Of a stretch of 64,000 nt of DNA, positions 9,637 through 18,222 are shown piece after piece. The first letter of the stretch is position 1, and every line of letters begins with the position of its first letter. Source of the DNA: Bradyrhizobium diversitatis (GTDB taxonomy: Bacteria > Pseudomonadota > Alphaproteobacteria > Rhizobiales > Xanthobacteraceae). The notes beneath the pieces are model-generated. The model did not search any database. It saw only the letters and a program-made list of their open reading frames with translations, and was not told where the DNA came from. The stretch spans positions 56,280 to 120,279 of the forward strand of contig NZ_JACEGD010000022.1 of the NCBI RefSeq assembly GCF_016031635.1, read 5' to 3'. Position numbers and translations under genes: made by a program.

Positions 9637-10263
9637 ATGACTATGAGCGTGGACGGGTCCGGAGAAGGGACTAAGAGAGCGCCTGAAATAAGCGTATCGA
9701 GTGACAGCGTTTTGGGCGCTGCCACTTCGGCTATTCGCATTTCACCTGCTCAGGCGCGTCAAGCGTTTTTCGTAGTTCCAGTGAGGACACGTCAACAGCC
9801 GAGTCCAGCTGAACCTCTCCCCGTGGAGCGCATCGCGCAGTTTCATCGCTGCAAGTCGGGTGTCCAGCGCCTTAAGCAGAGGATTGGGCAGCAAGTCGAA
9901 GAGATTAGGAGGCTGATTGAGGATGGCAGGAACGAGCGTGAAGCGACGCAATTGCTGACTGAACTCACAATCGAGCTGATATCCGCAGGGCTCGGGCCGG
10001 AACGAGACGAGCGATCCGACAAGGCGGTCATAAGTGATGGGACAGGGCGAGTCTTACAGGATCACTGCAGCGTATGCGATCCAGAACAGCTGTCGGCTCT
10101 CGGACGTATCTTTGACGACGCAGTTGCGGCTCTACCGGAAGATATGCGAACTCCTAATTATCGAACGGAGGTCGCCAAACTCATTCTAGGACGTGCTGTA
10201 ATAAATCAGCTTGAGCCGGGATCACTCATCAAAATTGTAATAGCCGTTGCCTCTGCCGTTTGA
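9637..10263 (+). CDS. Unknown protein behind a nod box
   Basis: A 208-residue protein, first ATG at 9637 (a second at 9643), with GAGG 9628-9631 upstream. I do not recognise the family. Residues about 1-60 are low-complexity and Ser/Pro/Arg rich. Residues about 65-115 form a long amphipathic helix (QRLKQRIGQQVEEIRRLIED, then NEREATQLLTELTIELIS) likely to be a coiled coil. The last 60 residues form a second helical unit (LSALGRIFDDAVAALPEDMR, then EVAKLILGRAVI). There is no signal peptide or membrane helix. Control by nod box 2 makes it a flavonoid/NodD-induced gene; the layout resembles effector or regulator-like rhizobial proteins, but no function can be named. Confidence 0.7.
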   Translation: MTMSVDGSGEGTKRAPEISVSSDSVLGAATSAIRISPAQARQAFFVVPVRTRQQPSPAEPLPVERIAQFHRCKSGVQRLKQRIGQQVEEIRRLIEDGRNEREATQLLTELTIELISAGLGPERDERSDKAVISDGTGRVLQDHCSVCDPEQLSALGRIFDDAVAALPEDMRTPNYRTEVAKLILGRAVINQLEPGSLIKIVIAVASAV

Positions 10264-11054
10264 TCGTTGATCACTTATTGCGCCGCCTGGGATGTCGTTG
10301 GATTTAGCTCGGAATCTTGCCTGGAACATGAAATACGTATTGTAAGGTCCTAAAAAGATGTCGGGGCGGTTCGTCGGGGACGTGACTTCTGCACGAGTGT
10401 GGACGACATAGAGAGCTAGCTCGTTGCGAGTACTGCTCTGTGGTTGCCCGATGCGAACCTCGGCTGCGTGCGGTGAGAACAGGTAGGCCATCGCGCGAAT
10501 ATCGTTCGCGTGCCATCGATGCCTGAACGTCGGAGGAGCCGACGTCCGTCAGCTCTCGCACTGTCCGCCGAGACCCAGCTGACAAGGATTCAGCACCAGA
10601 TCATGATCTCGTCCGAGGTGTAGGTCTTGGTCTTGTCGCACGCGCCGGCCAATGTTCTATCCTGTCTTGAACGCACCGTTGCTTTGAAAGGCTGTGAACT
10701 ACCGAGAGGAGACAAGGGGACGAAGACCGTCTGGTGTTCGGGCGCCTGATGATCCGCGAGCGTCGGGTCGGCTAGGAGGGGTGTGGCGACCGGCACGGAC
10801 AAGTGAATCTTCTTGCCGAGCGAGCAGAAAAGCCGGCCTGCCGATGATGCGATGAGGAGCGGCACGCGTCTGCGCCGCTTGATTCATTGCGCTTGATCCG
10901 GACTGCGGCACGAACTGGACATAGCAGGAAGGCCGCAAAGAGGTCACACAGATAGAGCAAACCAACGGGGCCGAGGCTCAACGATGATCATCGATCGTCG
11001 CCGGAATGATTGTCACGGCCGATGTTCAAGGAAGCCGTGCTTGTCTAGTCCGAC
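10264..11054. other. Stretch without a clear gene
   Basis: A minus-strand frame at 10222-10491 (89 residues, overlapping the tail of the preceding gene) contains the protein-like run STRNELALYVVHTRAEVTSP and could be a gene remnant, but it lacks a convincing start and family. Nothing else is supportable. Confidence 0.3.
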
Positions 11055-11747
11055 TCAGGGCGGGACGGATGCCGCGCCATTCAATTCAACTGAGTAGCCG
11101 ATGCCGCGCGCGGTGGTGATCCGTAGCGTCGCAACGGACTTCCTCAAATGCCCGCGCAAGCGATAGATTGCGACTTCAAGCGCATTGGTCGAGACCTCAT
11201 TGTCGAACGAATAGATGCTATCCTCCAGTGACGCGCGCGGCACCGTGCGGCCTGCATGACTGAGCAGATGCTCCAGAATGCACAATTCACGGCGTGCGAT
11301 CCTTAGCGGCCGGCCATCAACCCAAGCTTGCCGGCCGATCGGATCGAACTCGACATTCCCAAGCCCGATAAGTGGCGCCGTCATTTGGTTTGATCGCCGC
11401 AACATGGCTCGCATCCGGGCGATGAGTTCTTCAGTGGACACAGGCTTGGACATGAAATCGTCCGCGCCACCGTTGAAACTTGCAATCCGGCGATCGAGAT
11501 CGTTGAGATCGCTTATCACCATCGCGGGCATCGCCTTTCCGTTTCGCCTCAACTGCTTCAGCCAGTCCAAGCCGTCCCCATCGGGTAGAGCCAACTCGAG
11601 AAGAAGAATGTCGTACCGCGCGCAACCAACAGCGGCCGCCGCTTCATCCAGAGTGTGCGTCACGTCGACGGCGAACCCGCAATTCAACAGAGCTCCTTGG
11701 ACGGAACGCGCATAGCCGGTGTGATGATCAACCAAGAGTGTTCGCAT
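11055..11747 (-). CDS. OmpR-type response regulator with Glu at the phospho-acceptor site
   Basis: A 230-residue protein with a receiver (1-115) and an OmpR winged-helix domain (130-225; ALEVAIYRLRGHLRKS recognition helix, RGIGYSVEL wing). The receiver is atypical: the acidic pair is Asp7-His8 instead of two acids, and the position that normally holds the phosphorylated Asp is Glu51 (LLLELALPDGDG). The Thr/Ser switch (Ser in MVISDLND) and Lys (MSKPV, about 101) remain. Glu can mimic phospho-Asp, so it may be constitutively active or controlled otherwise. No histidine kinase is adjacent. ATG 11747 is preferred over TTG 11765 because AGAAG lies just upstream. A 49-residue ORF ends two bases before it. 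Confidence 0.85.
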   Translation of the reverse strand: MRTLLVDHHTGYARSVQGALLNCGFAVDVTHTLDEAAAAVGCARYDILLLELALPDGDGLDWLKQLRRNGKAMPAMVISDLNDLDRRIASFNGGADDFMSKPVSTEELIARMRAMLRRSNQMTAPLIGLGNVEFDPIGRQAWVDGRPLRIARRELCILEHLLSHAGRTVPRASLEDSIYSFDNEVSTNALEVAIYRLRGHLRKSVATLRITTARGIGYSVELNGAASVPP

Positions 11748-11748
11748 T

Positions 11749-11898
11749 TCATCTTCTTTCGTCAATCTGCGACGAATTCAGGTCGTTCACCGATCCGACA
11801 AGAGCCACGCCAACACAGCCATCTTTGATCTCCAACTGACCGTCCTGGTCCTGGCGCAAGTGGGTCGGCGGTGGTTCTCCCGCTTCCCCACCGGCCAT
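11749..11898 (-). CDS. 49-residue ORF coupled to the response regulator
   Basis: The frame starts MAGGEAGEPPPTHLRQDQDG and ends in NSSQIDERR, with its TGA at 11749-11751 one base before the regulator's ATG. The last codons supply the regulator's ribosome-binding purines, which suggests translational coupling. It is acidic and polar with one short hydrophobic strand (CVGVALVGSV). It could be a leader peptide or a chance ORF. No family is recognised. Confidence 0.35.
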   Translation of the reverse strand: MAGGEAGEPPPTHLRQDQDGQLEIKDGCVGVALVGSVNDLNSSQIDERR

Positions 11899-12413
11899 GT
11901 TGATAACCTGCAACCGCGCGAAGCTTGAAGAGGTTGCGGTGCAAGCTTAAGGGTTCGAGACATTCGCAAGTCTGCTAGCTGTCAGGATGTTCCGATGCGA
12001 CCGACGCGTCTCGCAGTCCGTGTCGGAAAACCTACAATCTGACGCTACGTGCGATTCAAGCCCATCCGTGGACCCCTTTCGAGATTATCCAGATATTCGC
12101 CAGGGCTTGCGCAACGAGAACGAAATGTTGAGGGGTGCAAGCCGTCGAGCGCCGACGGAATTGGTTTGGATTGTGGGGGTAGAGCCCGCTGCGTTGATAG
12201 TCGGGATAACGGGCGTCCAGCTCGATGCTGCGCTCAGCGAGAGCAAGTCGAGAGACTAAAGGCATCCCGGTTAGGGCGGCCTTTCCGAAGGGGCGGAGCG
12301 TGCTGCCATTTTGAGATGAGGCCTCGGGCCCCCAAGGTCCGGCTTGTGACACGCTGCTCGGCCCATACACCTGCAAGACCAGAAAATACGCAAGACAACT
12401 GGAGCGTTGGAGT

Positions 12414-12429
12414 TGGCACGTGCCTTGAA
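12414..12429 (+). promoter_or_regulatory. Sigma-54 promoter for the ferredoxin gene
   Basis: TGGCACG-TGCC-TTGAA: a perfect -24 box and a -12 box with A in place of the usual C (TTGA for TTGC). It lies 45 bp before the ferredoxin ATG. I found no perfect TGT-N10-ACA site upstream. Confidence 0.65.
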
Positions 12430-12473
12430 AGGGCGAAAGCCGTCCCGCATCGCATTCCCAGGAAATCACCATT

Positions 12474-12668
12474 ATGGCTTACAAGATAGTCGCGTCCCAG
12501 TGCACCGCCTGCGGCGCATGTGAGTTTGAATGCCCCAACGCAGCAGTCAACCTCAAGCGTGACATATATGTGATCGATACGAAGAAGTGCACCGAATGCG
12601 AAGGACATTCTGACACGCCACAATGCGCCGCTGTCAGCCCAGTTCCCAACACGTGTGTTGCAGTCTAG
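12474..12668 (+). CDS. fdxN: Nif-type 2[4Fe-4S] ferredoxin with one ligand Cys replaced by Ser
   Basis: A 64-residue FdxN/FrxA-like ferredoxin, a low-potential electron carrier for nitrogenase or for cofactor synthesis. Cys10, 13, 16 and 20 form the first CxxCxxCxxxCP motif. The second motif has Cys39, 42 and 51, but the fourth position is Ser55 (AGC) in PQCAAVSPVPNTC, where the paralogue at 39244 has Cys55. That cysteine normally completes the first cluster, so this cluster may be [3Fe-4S], Ser-ligated or rescued by Cys61. AGGAA precedes the ATG and a sigma-54 promoter lies upstream. The 205 bp before it, and back to 11,900, show no other gene. Whether the product is functional is open. Confidence 0.9.
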   Translation: MAYKIVASQCTACGACEFECPNAAVNLKRDIYVIDTKKCTECEGHSDTPQCAAVSPVPNTCVAV

Positions 12669-12925
12669 CGGAGCGCTGATGAGGATGGCCGGTGCGAGCA
12701 GCACGGTCCCACAATCGAGCGCTGCAGCCTGTCTTATCGGCGACTTGGTTGTCGGTGAGCTGGCAAAGAGAGTTCCAGTCCGTGGTGGATCCCGGCCATT
12801 CCGTGTTCCAGGAGCGCATCATCGGAAACCCACGGAAATCGCAGGGCAGGGTAAACGCGGGCGCTGCTCCTGTCTGACGAGACCAAGATCGGCGACAAGC
12901 TGGAGCTGCAAATCTTCGGGATTTT

Positions 12926-13075
12926 GGGCGCGCCGGCACCCTTTGCGCGATGCCGCTGATCGAGCGGTTCGGCGTGCCGGCCACGTGCCGTGCGTCATTG
13001 GCGCTGTACAACACGCATGCAGATGTTGATGCACTCGCGCGGGCTGCTATTGCGGTCGATGAATTGCTCGCATAA
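12926..13075 (+). pseudogene. 3' relic of a SufS-type cysteine desulfurase
   Basis: A fragment of about 49 codons ending at TAA 13073-13075 reads RAGTLCAMPLIERFGVPATC, then RASLALYNTHADVDALARA: the C-terminal active-site loop and tail of a class-V aminotransferase of the SufS/Csd type (RAGxxCA...ASxxxYNT). Upstream sequence (12680-12925) has further protein-like pieces in other frames but no start or PLP-lysine motif. It is clearly a truncated gene. Confidence 0.75.
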
Positions 13076-13663
13076 ACGGAGGGTGGTGCCCCAAGCGGCA
13101 ACGGATGGCTCCGTCGCATCGCCGCATCAATACGTGTAATCCTATTAGCGTGTGGCCTCTGCCGGCGTGGTTGAGGCGGTTCTTCGGCGCGACCAAAAAC
13201 GAGGGCACGCGCGCTGGAGGACAATGGCGCGGCATTGGCCGATGCGAGCGACATGAAAATCCGGTTGCAATGCTGGAGCTTTCACGATCATCCCTGCCAA
13301 GTCACGTTTCAATCCGCAGGTCCTGCTCGCGGTGATGCGCGCTACGACGCGCCGGATCCAGACCGGTCTTCGCCCTTGCTGTCGTCGGGATGAAGACGGT
13401 GGCCGCTATTTTGCCACCAAAACGACCGAACCGGAGACCCGGACTGCACCCGACATACCCTTCGACGCGAAGCGTACTGCGGCTTCGATGAAGTCATCCT
13501 GATCTCGGACAGAGGCAAAAAAGATCAAGTGGCGGCAGCAAACTCATGGATTGACTTTGGGGTGTTCGCCCGACGAGCTTCAGGGGATCGGGCCTGCGGG
13601 CAGCGCGCTTCGCACAGCTTCATCAAGCAGAACACGCTGCGCCGGCCATTGCCCTGGCAGCAG
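13076..13663. other. Gene-poor stretch
   Basis: Only short frames without start signals or recognisable motifs. I see no gene between the desulfurase relic and the RTX terminator. Confidence 0.4.
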
Positions 13664-13700
13664 CGGAAAACGAAAGCGCCCGCCCGAAAAGGGCGGGCGC
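13664..13700 (-). terminator. Rho-independent terminator of the RTX gene
   Basis: Perfect 10-bp stem GCGCCCGCCC (13676-13685) with GGGCGGGCGC (13691-13700), five-base loop, and on the minus strand a T-rich tail TTTCGTTTTC. It lies 23 bp after the RTX stop codon. Confidence 0.85.
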
Positions 13701-13722
13701 GGTTCAGCATGGGTTGCGCGGG

Positions 13723-14520
13723 TCAGTGGAATGTGAAGTCCGATGCGCTCAGGCCCAAGCTGGCCAGGCCGTCCACGCTGTGCACATTGCTCAGGTGGGC
13801 GAACTCATCCACGTGGTTCGCGGAGGTGACGTAGGCCAGATTCGCACTCATGCTATTGTATCCAAAGTAGACGATAATGTCGCCGGGGGCCGCGGAAATG
13901 GCGCTGGCTGCGTCAGAGCCGTTGGAGAAACCCCGATCGGTGATCACCACGACATGTTCCCCGTGAGCACCTGACGTCGGGCCACTGTAGAAGGTGTCCA
14001 CCTGATTGCCAGAGCGCGCGTGATTGAGGAAGTTCGCGTTGAGCCCGTCGCTGCCAAAGCCGACCGCGTCGAATGAGAAGGTGTCCTGTGCCGGGTCGAA
14101 ATCCACGATAGTGGTATGGTCGGGGTCCGGCCCGTACTGTTTGTCGAATCCGGAGATCGGGTTGTGGAACTGGAACGCAAAGGTGTCGTTGCCGGTGCCT
14201 CCCGTCAGGGAATCCCTGCCGTCACCGGCGAAGAGGACGTCGTCGCCGGGACCGCCGTAGAGTTTATCATTGCCCTCATTGACGATTCGCGGTTTGTCGG
14301 GGCCGATGTCACCGTAGAGGAAGTCGTTACCCTCGTCGCCGAAGACGTTGTCGTTGCCCTCGCCACCGAAGACTCGATCATTGCCCTCGCCGGCCGAGAT
14401 GACGTCGTTTCCGGCACGACCGTCGATCCAGTCATCGCCCTTGGGGTCGATGATTATATCGTTACCGTCGCCGCCAAAGAGACTATTGCTGCCCGGACCG
14501 CCAACAACTGTTTTGTCCAC
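13723..14520 (-). CDS. NodO-like RTX calcium-binding secreted protein
   Basis: A 265-residue acidic protein. Residues about 7-112 contain some nine glycine/aspartate nonapeptides of the RTX type (FGGDGNDII, SAGEGNDRV, FGGEGNDNV, YGGPGDDVL, TGGTGNDTF) that fold into a calcium-binding beta roll. The remaining 150 residues are a C-terminal segment without cysteines, ending SASDFTFH, like type I secretion signals; there is no N-terminal signal peptide. Size, layout and a nod box 65 bp upstream match NodO, the flavonoid-induced, type-I-secreted nodulation protein of R. leguminosarum that makes cation channels in membranes. No type I secretion genes are adjacent; the ABC exporter at 28306 is distant and of another type. 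Confidence 0.85.
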   Translation of the reverse strand: MDKTVVGGPGSNSLFGGDGNDIIIDPKGDDWIDGRAGNDVISAGEGNDRVFGGEGNDNVFGDEGNDFLYGDIGPDKPRIVNEGNDKLYGGPGDDVLFAGDGRDSLTGGTGNDTFAFQFHNPISGFDKQYGPDPDHTTIVDFDPAQDTFSFDAVGFGSDGLNANFLNHARSGNQVDTFYSGPTSGAHGEHVVVITDRGFSNGSDAASAISAAPGDIIVYFGYNSMSANLAYVTSANHVDEFAHLSNVHSVDGLASLGLSASDFTFH

Positions 14521-14584
14521 CGCGAATACTCCTTGTTAGACAGCCCCACCACGCCACCTGGCTCGCTCATATTGCTCATCGGCC

Positions 14585-14631
14585 GATTAGAATAATTCAT
14601 TGTTTTGATAGAACGCATCGACCTGGCGGAT
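14585..14631 (-). promoter_or_regulatory. nod box 3 (NodD-binding site) before the RTX gene
   Basis: Read on the minus strand, ATCCGCCAGGTCGATG is followed by CGTTCTATC and then AAACAATGAATTATTCTAATC minus its last letters at 14585. The ATCC-N8-GATG half and the ATC-N-AAACAAT core are correct and the total is 47 bp, as for nod boxes 1 and 2. The 3' part deviates at about five positions. It lies 65 bp before the RTX start. Confidence 0.75.
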
Positions 14632-14796
14632 ACATCCACGCGCGCTTCTTTGGCCTAACACCTCAGCGCATCAGCTGGTGCGACCGGTTTAAGCTGGTGC
14701 CCGCCCGGCCACGATGCAGTTGGTGGCGGGCGCGCCAAGCCCACCCAAGGCTAACGCTTTGCAGCCGAATATCAGCGGTGCATGACACGCTAGTCC

Positions 14797-14812
14797 TGTT
14801 TTCTATCGAACA
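14797..14812 (+). promoter_or_regulatory. NifA upstream activator site (distal) of nifD
   Basis: TGT-TTTCTATCGA-ACA, an exact TGT-N10-ACA, about 120 bp before the nifD -24 box. Confidence 0.85.
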
Positions 14813-14847
14813 GGCGCAAACGAGTCCGTCTATGGGGAAGCTCCCGA

Positions 14848-14863
14848 TGTCGGGTTTGCAACA
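14848..14863 (+). promoter_or_regulatory. NifA upstream activator site (proximal) of nifD
   Basis: TGT-CGGGTTTGCA-ACA, an exact TGT-N10-ACA, 70 bp before the -24 box. Two such sites are usual for Bradyrhizobium nifD and nifH. Confidence 0.85.
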
Positions 14864-14932
14864 CAGTCCGGTCGGGCTTGCCGACAAAGCTATGTGCTTC
14901 CAATTCCGCTAGTTTTTGCGCTTGCACGCGGC

Positions 14933-14948
14933 TGGCACGGTCGTTGCT
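14933..14948 (+). promoter_or_regulatory. Sigma-54 promoter of nifDKENX
   Basis: TGGCACG-GTCG-TTGCT, a full match to the -24/-12 consensus, 47 bp before the nifD ATG. Confidence 0.95.
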
Positions 14949-14995
14949 AAACTCCTGGCCGAGCACTGTCGCGCTAACTCTCAAAGGTAATCAGC

Positions 14996-16498
14996 ATGAG
15001 CTTCGCTACGACCGAAAGCATTGAAGAGATCAAGGCCCGCAATAAGGAACTCATCCAGGAGGTGCTGACGGTCTATCCTGACAAGACTGCAAAACGGCGC
15101 GCCAAGCACCTGAACGTTCATGAGGCAGGGAAGGCGGATTGCGGAGTTAAGTCAAATCTCAAATCCATCCCCGGCGTGATGACGATCCGCGGCTGCGCCT
15201 ATGCAGGCTCCAAGGGCGTGGTCTGGGGGCCGATCAAGGACATGATACACATCAGCCACGGTCCGGTGGGGTGTGGCCAGTACTCTTGGGGGTCGCGGCG
15301 CAACTACTACGCTGGCACGACCGGTATCGATACGTTCGTGACCTTGCAGTTCACGTCCGACTTCCAGGAAAAAGATATCGTGTTCGGCGGCGACAAGAAG
15401 CTCGTCAAACTCATCGACGAGCTCCAGGAGCTGTTCCCGCTCAACAACGGCATCACCATCCAGTCGGAATGCCCGATCGGCCTGATCGGCGACGACATCG
15501 AGGCAGTATCCAAGGCCAAGTCGAAAGAATATGGCGGCAAGACGATCGTGCCGGTTCGCTGCGAGGGCTTCCGCGGCGTCTCGCAGTCGCTCGGGCACCA
15601 TATCGCCAACGATGCCGTGCGCGATTGGGTCTTCGACAGGCTCACGCCCGAGAAGTCGTCCCGCTTCGAGCCGACGCCCTACGACGTTGCGATCATCGGA
15701 GATTACAACATCGGCGGTGATGCCTGGTCGTCTCGGATCCTGCTGGAGGAAATGGGGCTGCGCGTCATCGCCCAGTGGTCCGGAGACGGCTCGCTGGCCG
15801 AACTCGAGGCCACCCCCAAGGCGAAGCTCAACATACTGCATTGCTACCGCTCGATGAACTACATCTCCCGTCACATGGAGGAGAAGTTCGGCATTCCATG
15901 GTGCGAATACAATTTCTTCGGACCCACCAAAATCGCGGAATCACTTCGCAGGATAGCGGGCTATTTCGACGACAGGATCAAGGAAGGAGCCGAGCGGGTG
16001 ATTGCGAAATACCAGCCGCTTGTTGACGCGGTGGTCGCAAAATATCGCCCCCGCCTGGAAGGCAAGACCGTGATGCTGTTCGTTGGCGGATTGCGTCCAC
16101 GCCATGTGATCGGAGCCTACGAGGACCTCGGCATGGAAGTCGTCGGCACCGGCTATGAGTTTGGCCACAACGATGACTATCAGCGAACCGCCCAGCATTA
16201 CGTCAAGGACGGCACGCTCATCTACGATGATGTCAATGGCTATGAGTTCGAGCGCTTCGTCGAGAAGATGCAGCCCGACCTGGTCGGCTCGGGCATCAAG
16301 GAAAAATATGTGTTCCAGAAGATGGGTGTGCCGTTCCGGCAGATGCACTCCTGGGACTATTCGGGTCCGTACCACGGTTATGACGGCTTTCCGATCTTCG
16401 CGCGCGACATGGACATGGCCATCAACTCGCCAGTCTGGAGGAAGACCAAGGCGCCCTGGAAGGCTGCCGCTGAACCGAGGCTCATGGCTGCGGAATAG
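14996..16498 (+). CDS. nifD: Nitrogenase MoFe protein alpha chain
   Basis: A 500-residue NifD, half of the alpha2beta2 dinitrogenase that reduces N2 in the bacteroid cytoplasm. P-cluster ligands are Cys67 (RGCAYAGS), Cys93 (GPVGCGQYSW) and Cys159 (QSECPIGLIG). FeMo-co is held by Cys283 in LHCYRSMNYI and His451 in QMHSWDYSGPYHG. All invariant residues I can place are present and the length is normal. It is the first gene of a NifA/sigma-54-driven operon with nifK 71 bp downstream. Confidence 0.99.
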   Translation: MSFATTESIEEIKARNKELIQEVLTVYPDKTAKRRAKHLNVHEAGKADCGVKSNLKSIPGVMTIRGCAYAGSKGVVWGPIKDMIHISHGPVGCGQYSWGSRRNYYAGTTGIDTFVTLQFTSDFQEKDIVFGGDKKLVKLIDELQELFPLNNGITIQSECPIGLIGDDIEAVSKAKSKEYGGKTIVPVRCEGFRGVSQSLGHHIANDAVRDWVFDRLTPEKSSRFEPTPYDVAIIGDYNIGGDAWSSRILLEEMGLRVIAQWSGDGSLAELEATPKAKLNILHCYRSMNYISRHMEEKFGIPWCEYNFFGPTKIAESLRRIAGYFDDRIKEGAERVIAKYQPLVDAVVAKYRPRLEGKTVMLFVGGLRPRHVIGAYEDLGMEVVGTGYEFGHNDDYQRTAQHYVKDGTLIYDDVNGYEFERFVEKMQPDLVGSGIKEKYVFQKMGVPFRQMHSWDYSGPYHGYDGFPIFARDMDMAINSPVWRKTKAPWKAAAEPRLMAAE

Positions 16499-16569
16499 GT
16501 GGCCTCTCCGCCTCTCTTCAGAGACGTCGAGCCGACATTGACCACGATTTTCAAGAGGATTCCCACGAA

Positions 16570-18126
16570 ATGACGCAGAATGCAGAACACGTGCTCGATC
16601 ATGTCGAGCTGTTCCGCGGTCCGGAATACCAGCAGATGCTGGCCAACAAGAAGAAGATGTTCGAGAATGCTCAAGATCCCGCGGAGGTCGAACGCATCAG
16701 GGAATGGTCGAAGACGCCCGAATATCGCGAAAAGAACTTCGCGCGGGAAGCTCTGACGATAAACCCGGCCAAGGCTTGCCAGCCGCTTGGTGCGGTCTTC
16801 GCCTCGGTCGGATTCGAGGGCACGCTGCCCTTCGTGCACGGCTCCCAGGGCTGCGTCGCCTATTACCGCAGCCATCTGTCGCGGCACTTCAAGGAGCCGA
16901 GTTCCTGCGTCTCCTCGTCGATGACCGAAGATGCCGCAGTGTTCGGCGGCCTAAACAACATGACCGATGGGCTCGCCAACAGCTATAACATGTACAAGCC
17001 CAAGATGATCGCGGTCTCCACGACCTGCATGGCGGAGGTGATCGGGGATGACCTCAACGCCTTTATCAAGACCTCCAAGGAGAAGGGATCGGTCCCGCAG
17101 CATTTCGATGTGCCATTCGCGCACACGCCAGCCTTCGTCGGCAGCCATATCACGGGCTATGATAATGCGCTGAAGGGTATCCTCGAGCATTTCTGGGACG
17201 GTAAAGCCGGGACAGCACCGAAGCTCGAACGCGCCCCCAACGAGAAGATCAACTTTATCGGTGGCTTTGACGGCTACACTGTTGGCAATACCCGTGAAAT
17301 CAAGCGCATCTTCGACCTGATGGACGTCCAGTACACCATCCTCGCTGATAATTCCGATGTGTTCGATACACCGACCGACGGCGAGTTCAGGATGTATGAC
17401 GGCGGCACCACGTTGGAAGACGCCGCAAACGCGGTTCACGCCAAGGCGACGATATCTGCGCAGCAATGGTGCACGGAAAAGACCCTTGCGTTCATCGCCG
17501 GCCATGGCCAGGAGGTCCTTGCTTTCAATCATCCGGTCGGCGTCTCCGCGACCGACGAGCTCCTCATGGCGTTATCGCGCATCAGCGGCAAGGAAATTCC
17601 CGAGGCACTGGCGCGAGAGCGCGGCCGCCTGGTCGACGCGATGGCCGACTCCAGCGCACATATCCATGGCAAGAAATTCGCGATCTACGGCGATCCAGAC
17701 CTATGTTATGGGCTAACTGCCTTCCTGCTCGAACTGGGCGCCGAACCGGTCCATGTGCTGTCCACGAACGGCAACAAGGCCTGGCACGATAAAATGCAGG
17801 CGTTGTTTGCGAGCTCGCCGTTCGGGCAGAACTGCCATGCTTACCCAGGGCGCGACCTCTGGCACATGCGATCGCTGCTGTTCACGGAACCGGTCGACTT
17901 CCTGATCGGCAACACGCATGGCAAATATCTGGAGCGCGATACCGGCACCCCGCTGATCCGCATCGGTTTCCCCATTTTTGATCGCCATCACCATCACCGC
18001 TCTCCGGTGTGGGGCTATCAAGGCGGCATGAACGTTTTGGTGAAGATCCTCGACAAGATCTTTGACGAGATCGACAGGAAGACCAGCGTGGCAGGCACCG
18101 ACTATAGCTTTGACATCATTCGTTGA
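16570..18126 (+). CDS. nifK: Nitrogenase MoFe protein beta chain
   Basis: A 518-residue NifK. The three beta-side P-cluster cysteines sit at 70 (KACQPLGA), 95 (GSQGCVAYYR) and 153 (STTCMAEVIG), the same numbers as in Azotobacter. HHHHRSPVWGYQGG near the C-terminus is the usual conserved block. With NifD it forms the catalytic MoFe protein, which docks the NifH dimer. It is second in the nifDKENX operon, and the gap of 96 bp to nifE carries no obvious promoter. Confidence 0.99.
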   Translation: MTQNAEHVLDHVELFRGPEYQQMLANKKKMFENAQDPAEVERIREWSKTPEYREKNFAREALTINPAKACQPLGAVFASVGFEGTLPFVHGSQGCVAYYRSHLSRHFKEPSSCVSSSMTEDAAVFGGLNNMTDGLANSYNMYKPKMIAVSTTCMAEVIGDDLNAFIKTSKEKGSVPQHFDVPFAHTPAFVGSHITGYDNALKGILEHFWDGKAGTAPKLERAPNEKINFIGGFDGYTVGNTREIKRIFDLMDVQYTILADNSDVFDTPTDGEFRMYDGGTTLEDAANAVHAKATISAQQWCTEKTLAFIAGHGQEVLAFNHPVGVSATDELLMALSRISGKEIPEALARERGRLVDAMADSSAHIHGKKFAIYGDPDLCYGLTAFLLELGAEPVHVLSTNGNKAWHDKMQALFASSPFGQNCHAYPGRDLWHMRSLLFTEPVDFLIGNTHGKYLERDTGTPLIRIGFPIFDRHHHHRSPVWGYQGGMNVLVKILDKIFDEIDRKTSVAGTDYSFDIIR

Positions 18127-18222
18127 TGACGAAAGACGCTTAAGTCATCGCCGGCAAAGATCGGCGATGGCTTGAGAAGGACGCGCCGTTTTTCACATAA
18201 TCGCGATTGAGAGGAGAGAGCG

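Noticed and set aside
12634..13254. A 206-residue minus-strand frame opposite the desulfurase relic.
   Set aside because: Composition is Ser/Arg/Ala noise; the plus strand shows clear SufS-type sequence.
15152..15874. Long antisense frame over nifD (240 residues), and similar frames over nifK, nifE, nifN and nifB.
   Set aside because: High-GC coding sequence produces such open shadows; the sense frames hold all catalytic motifs.
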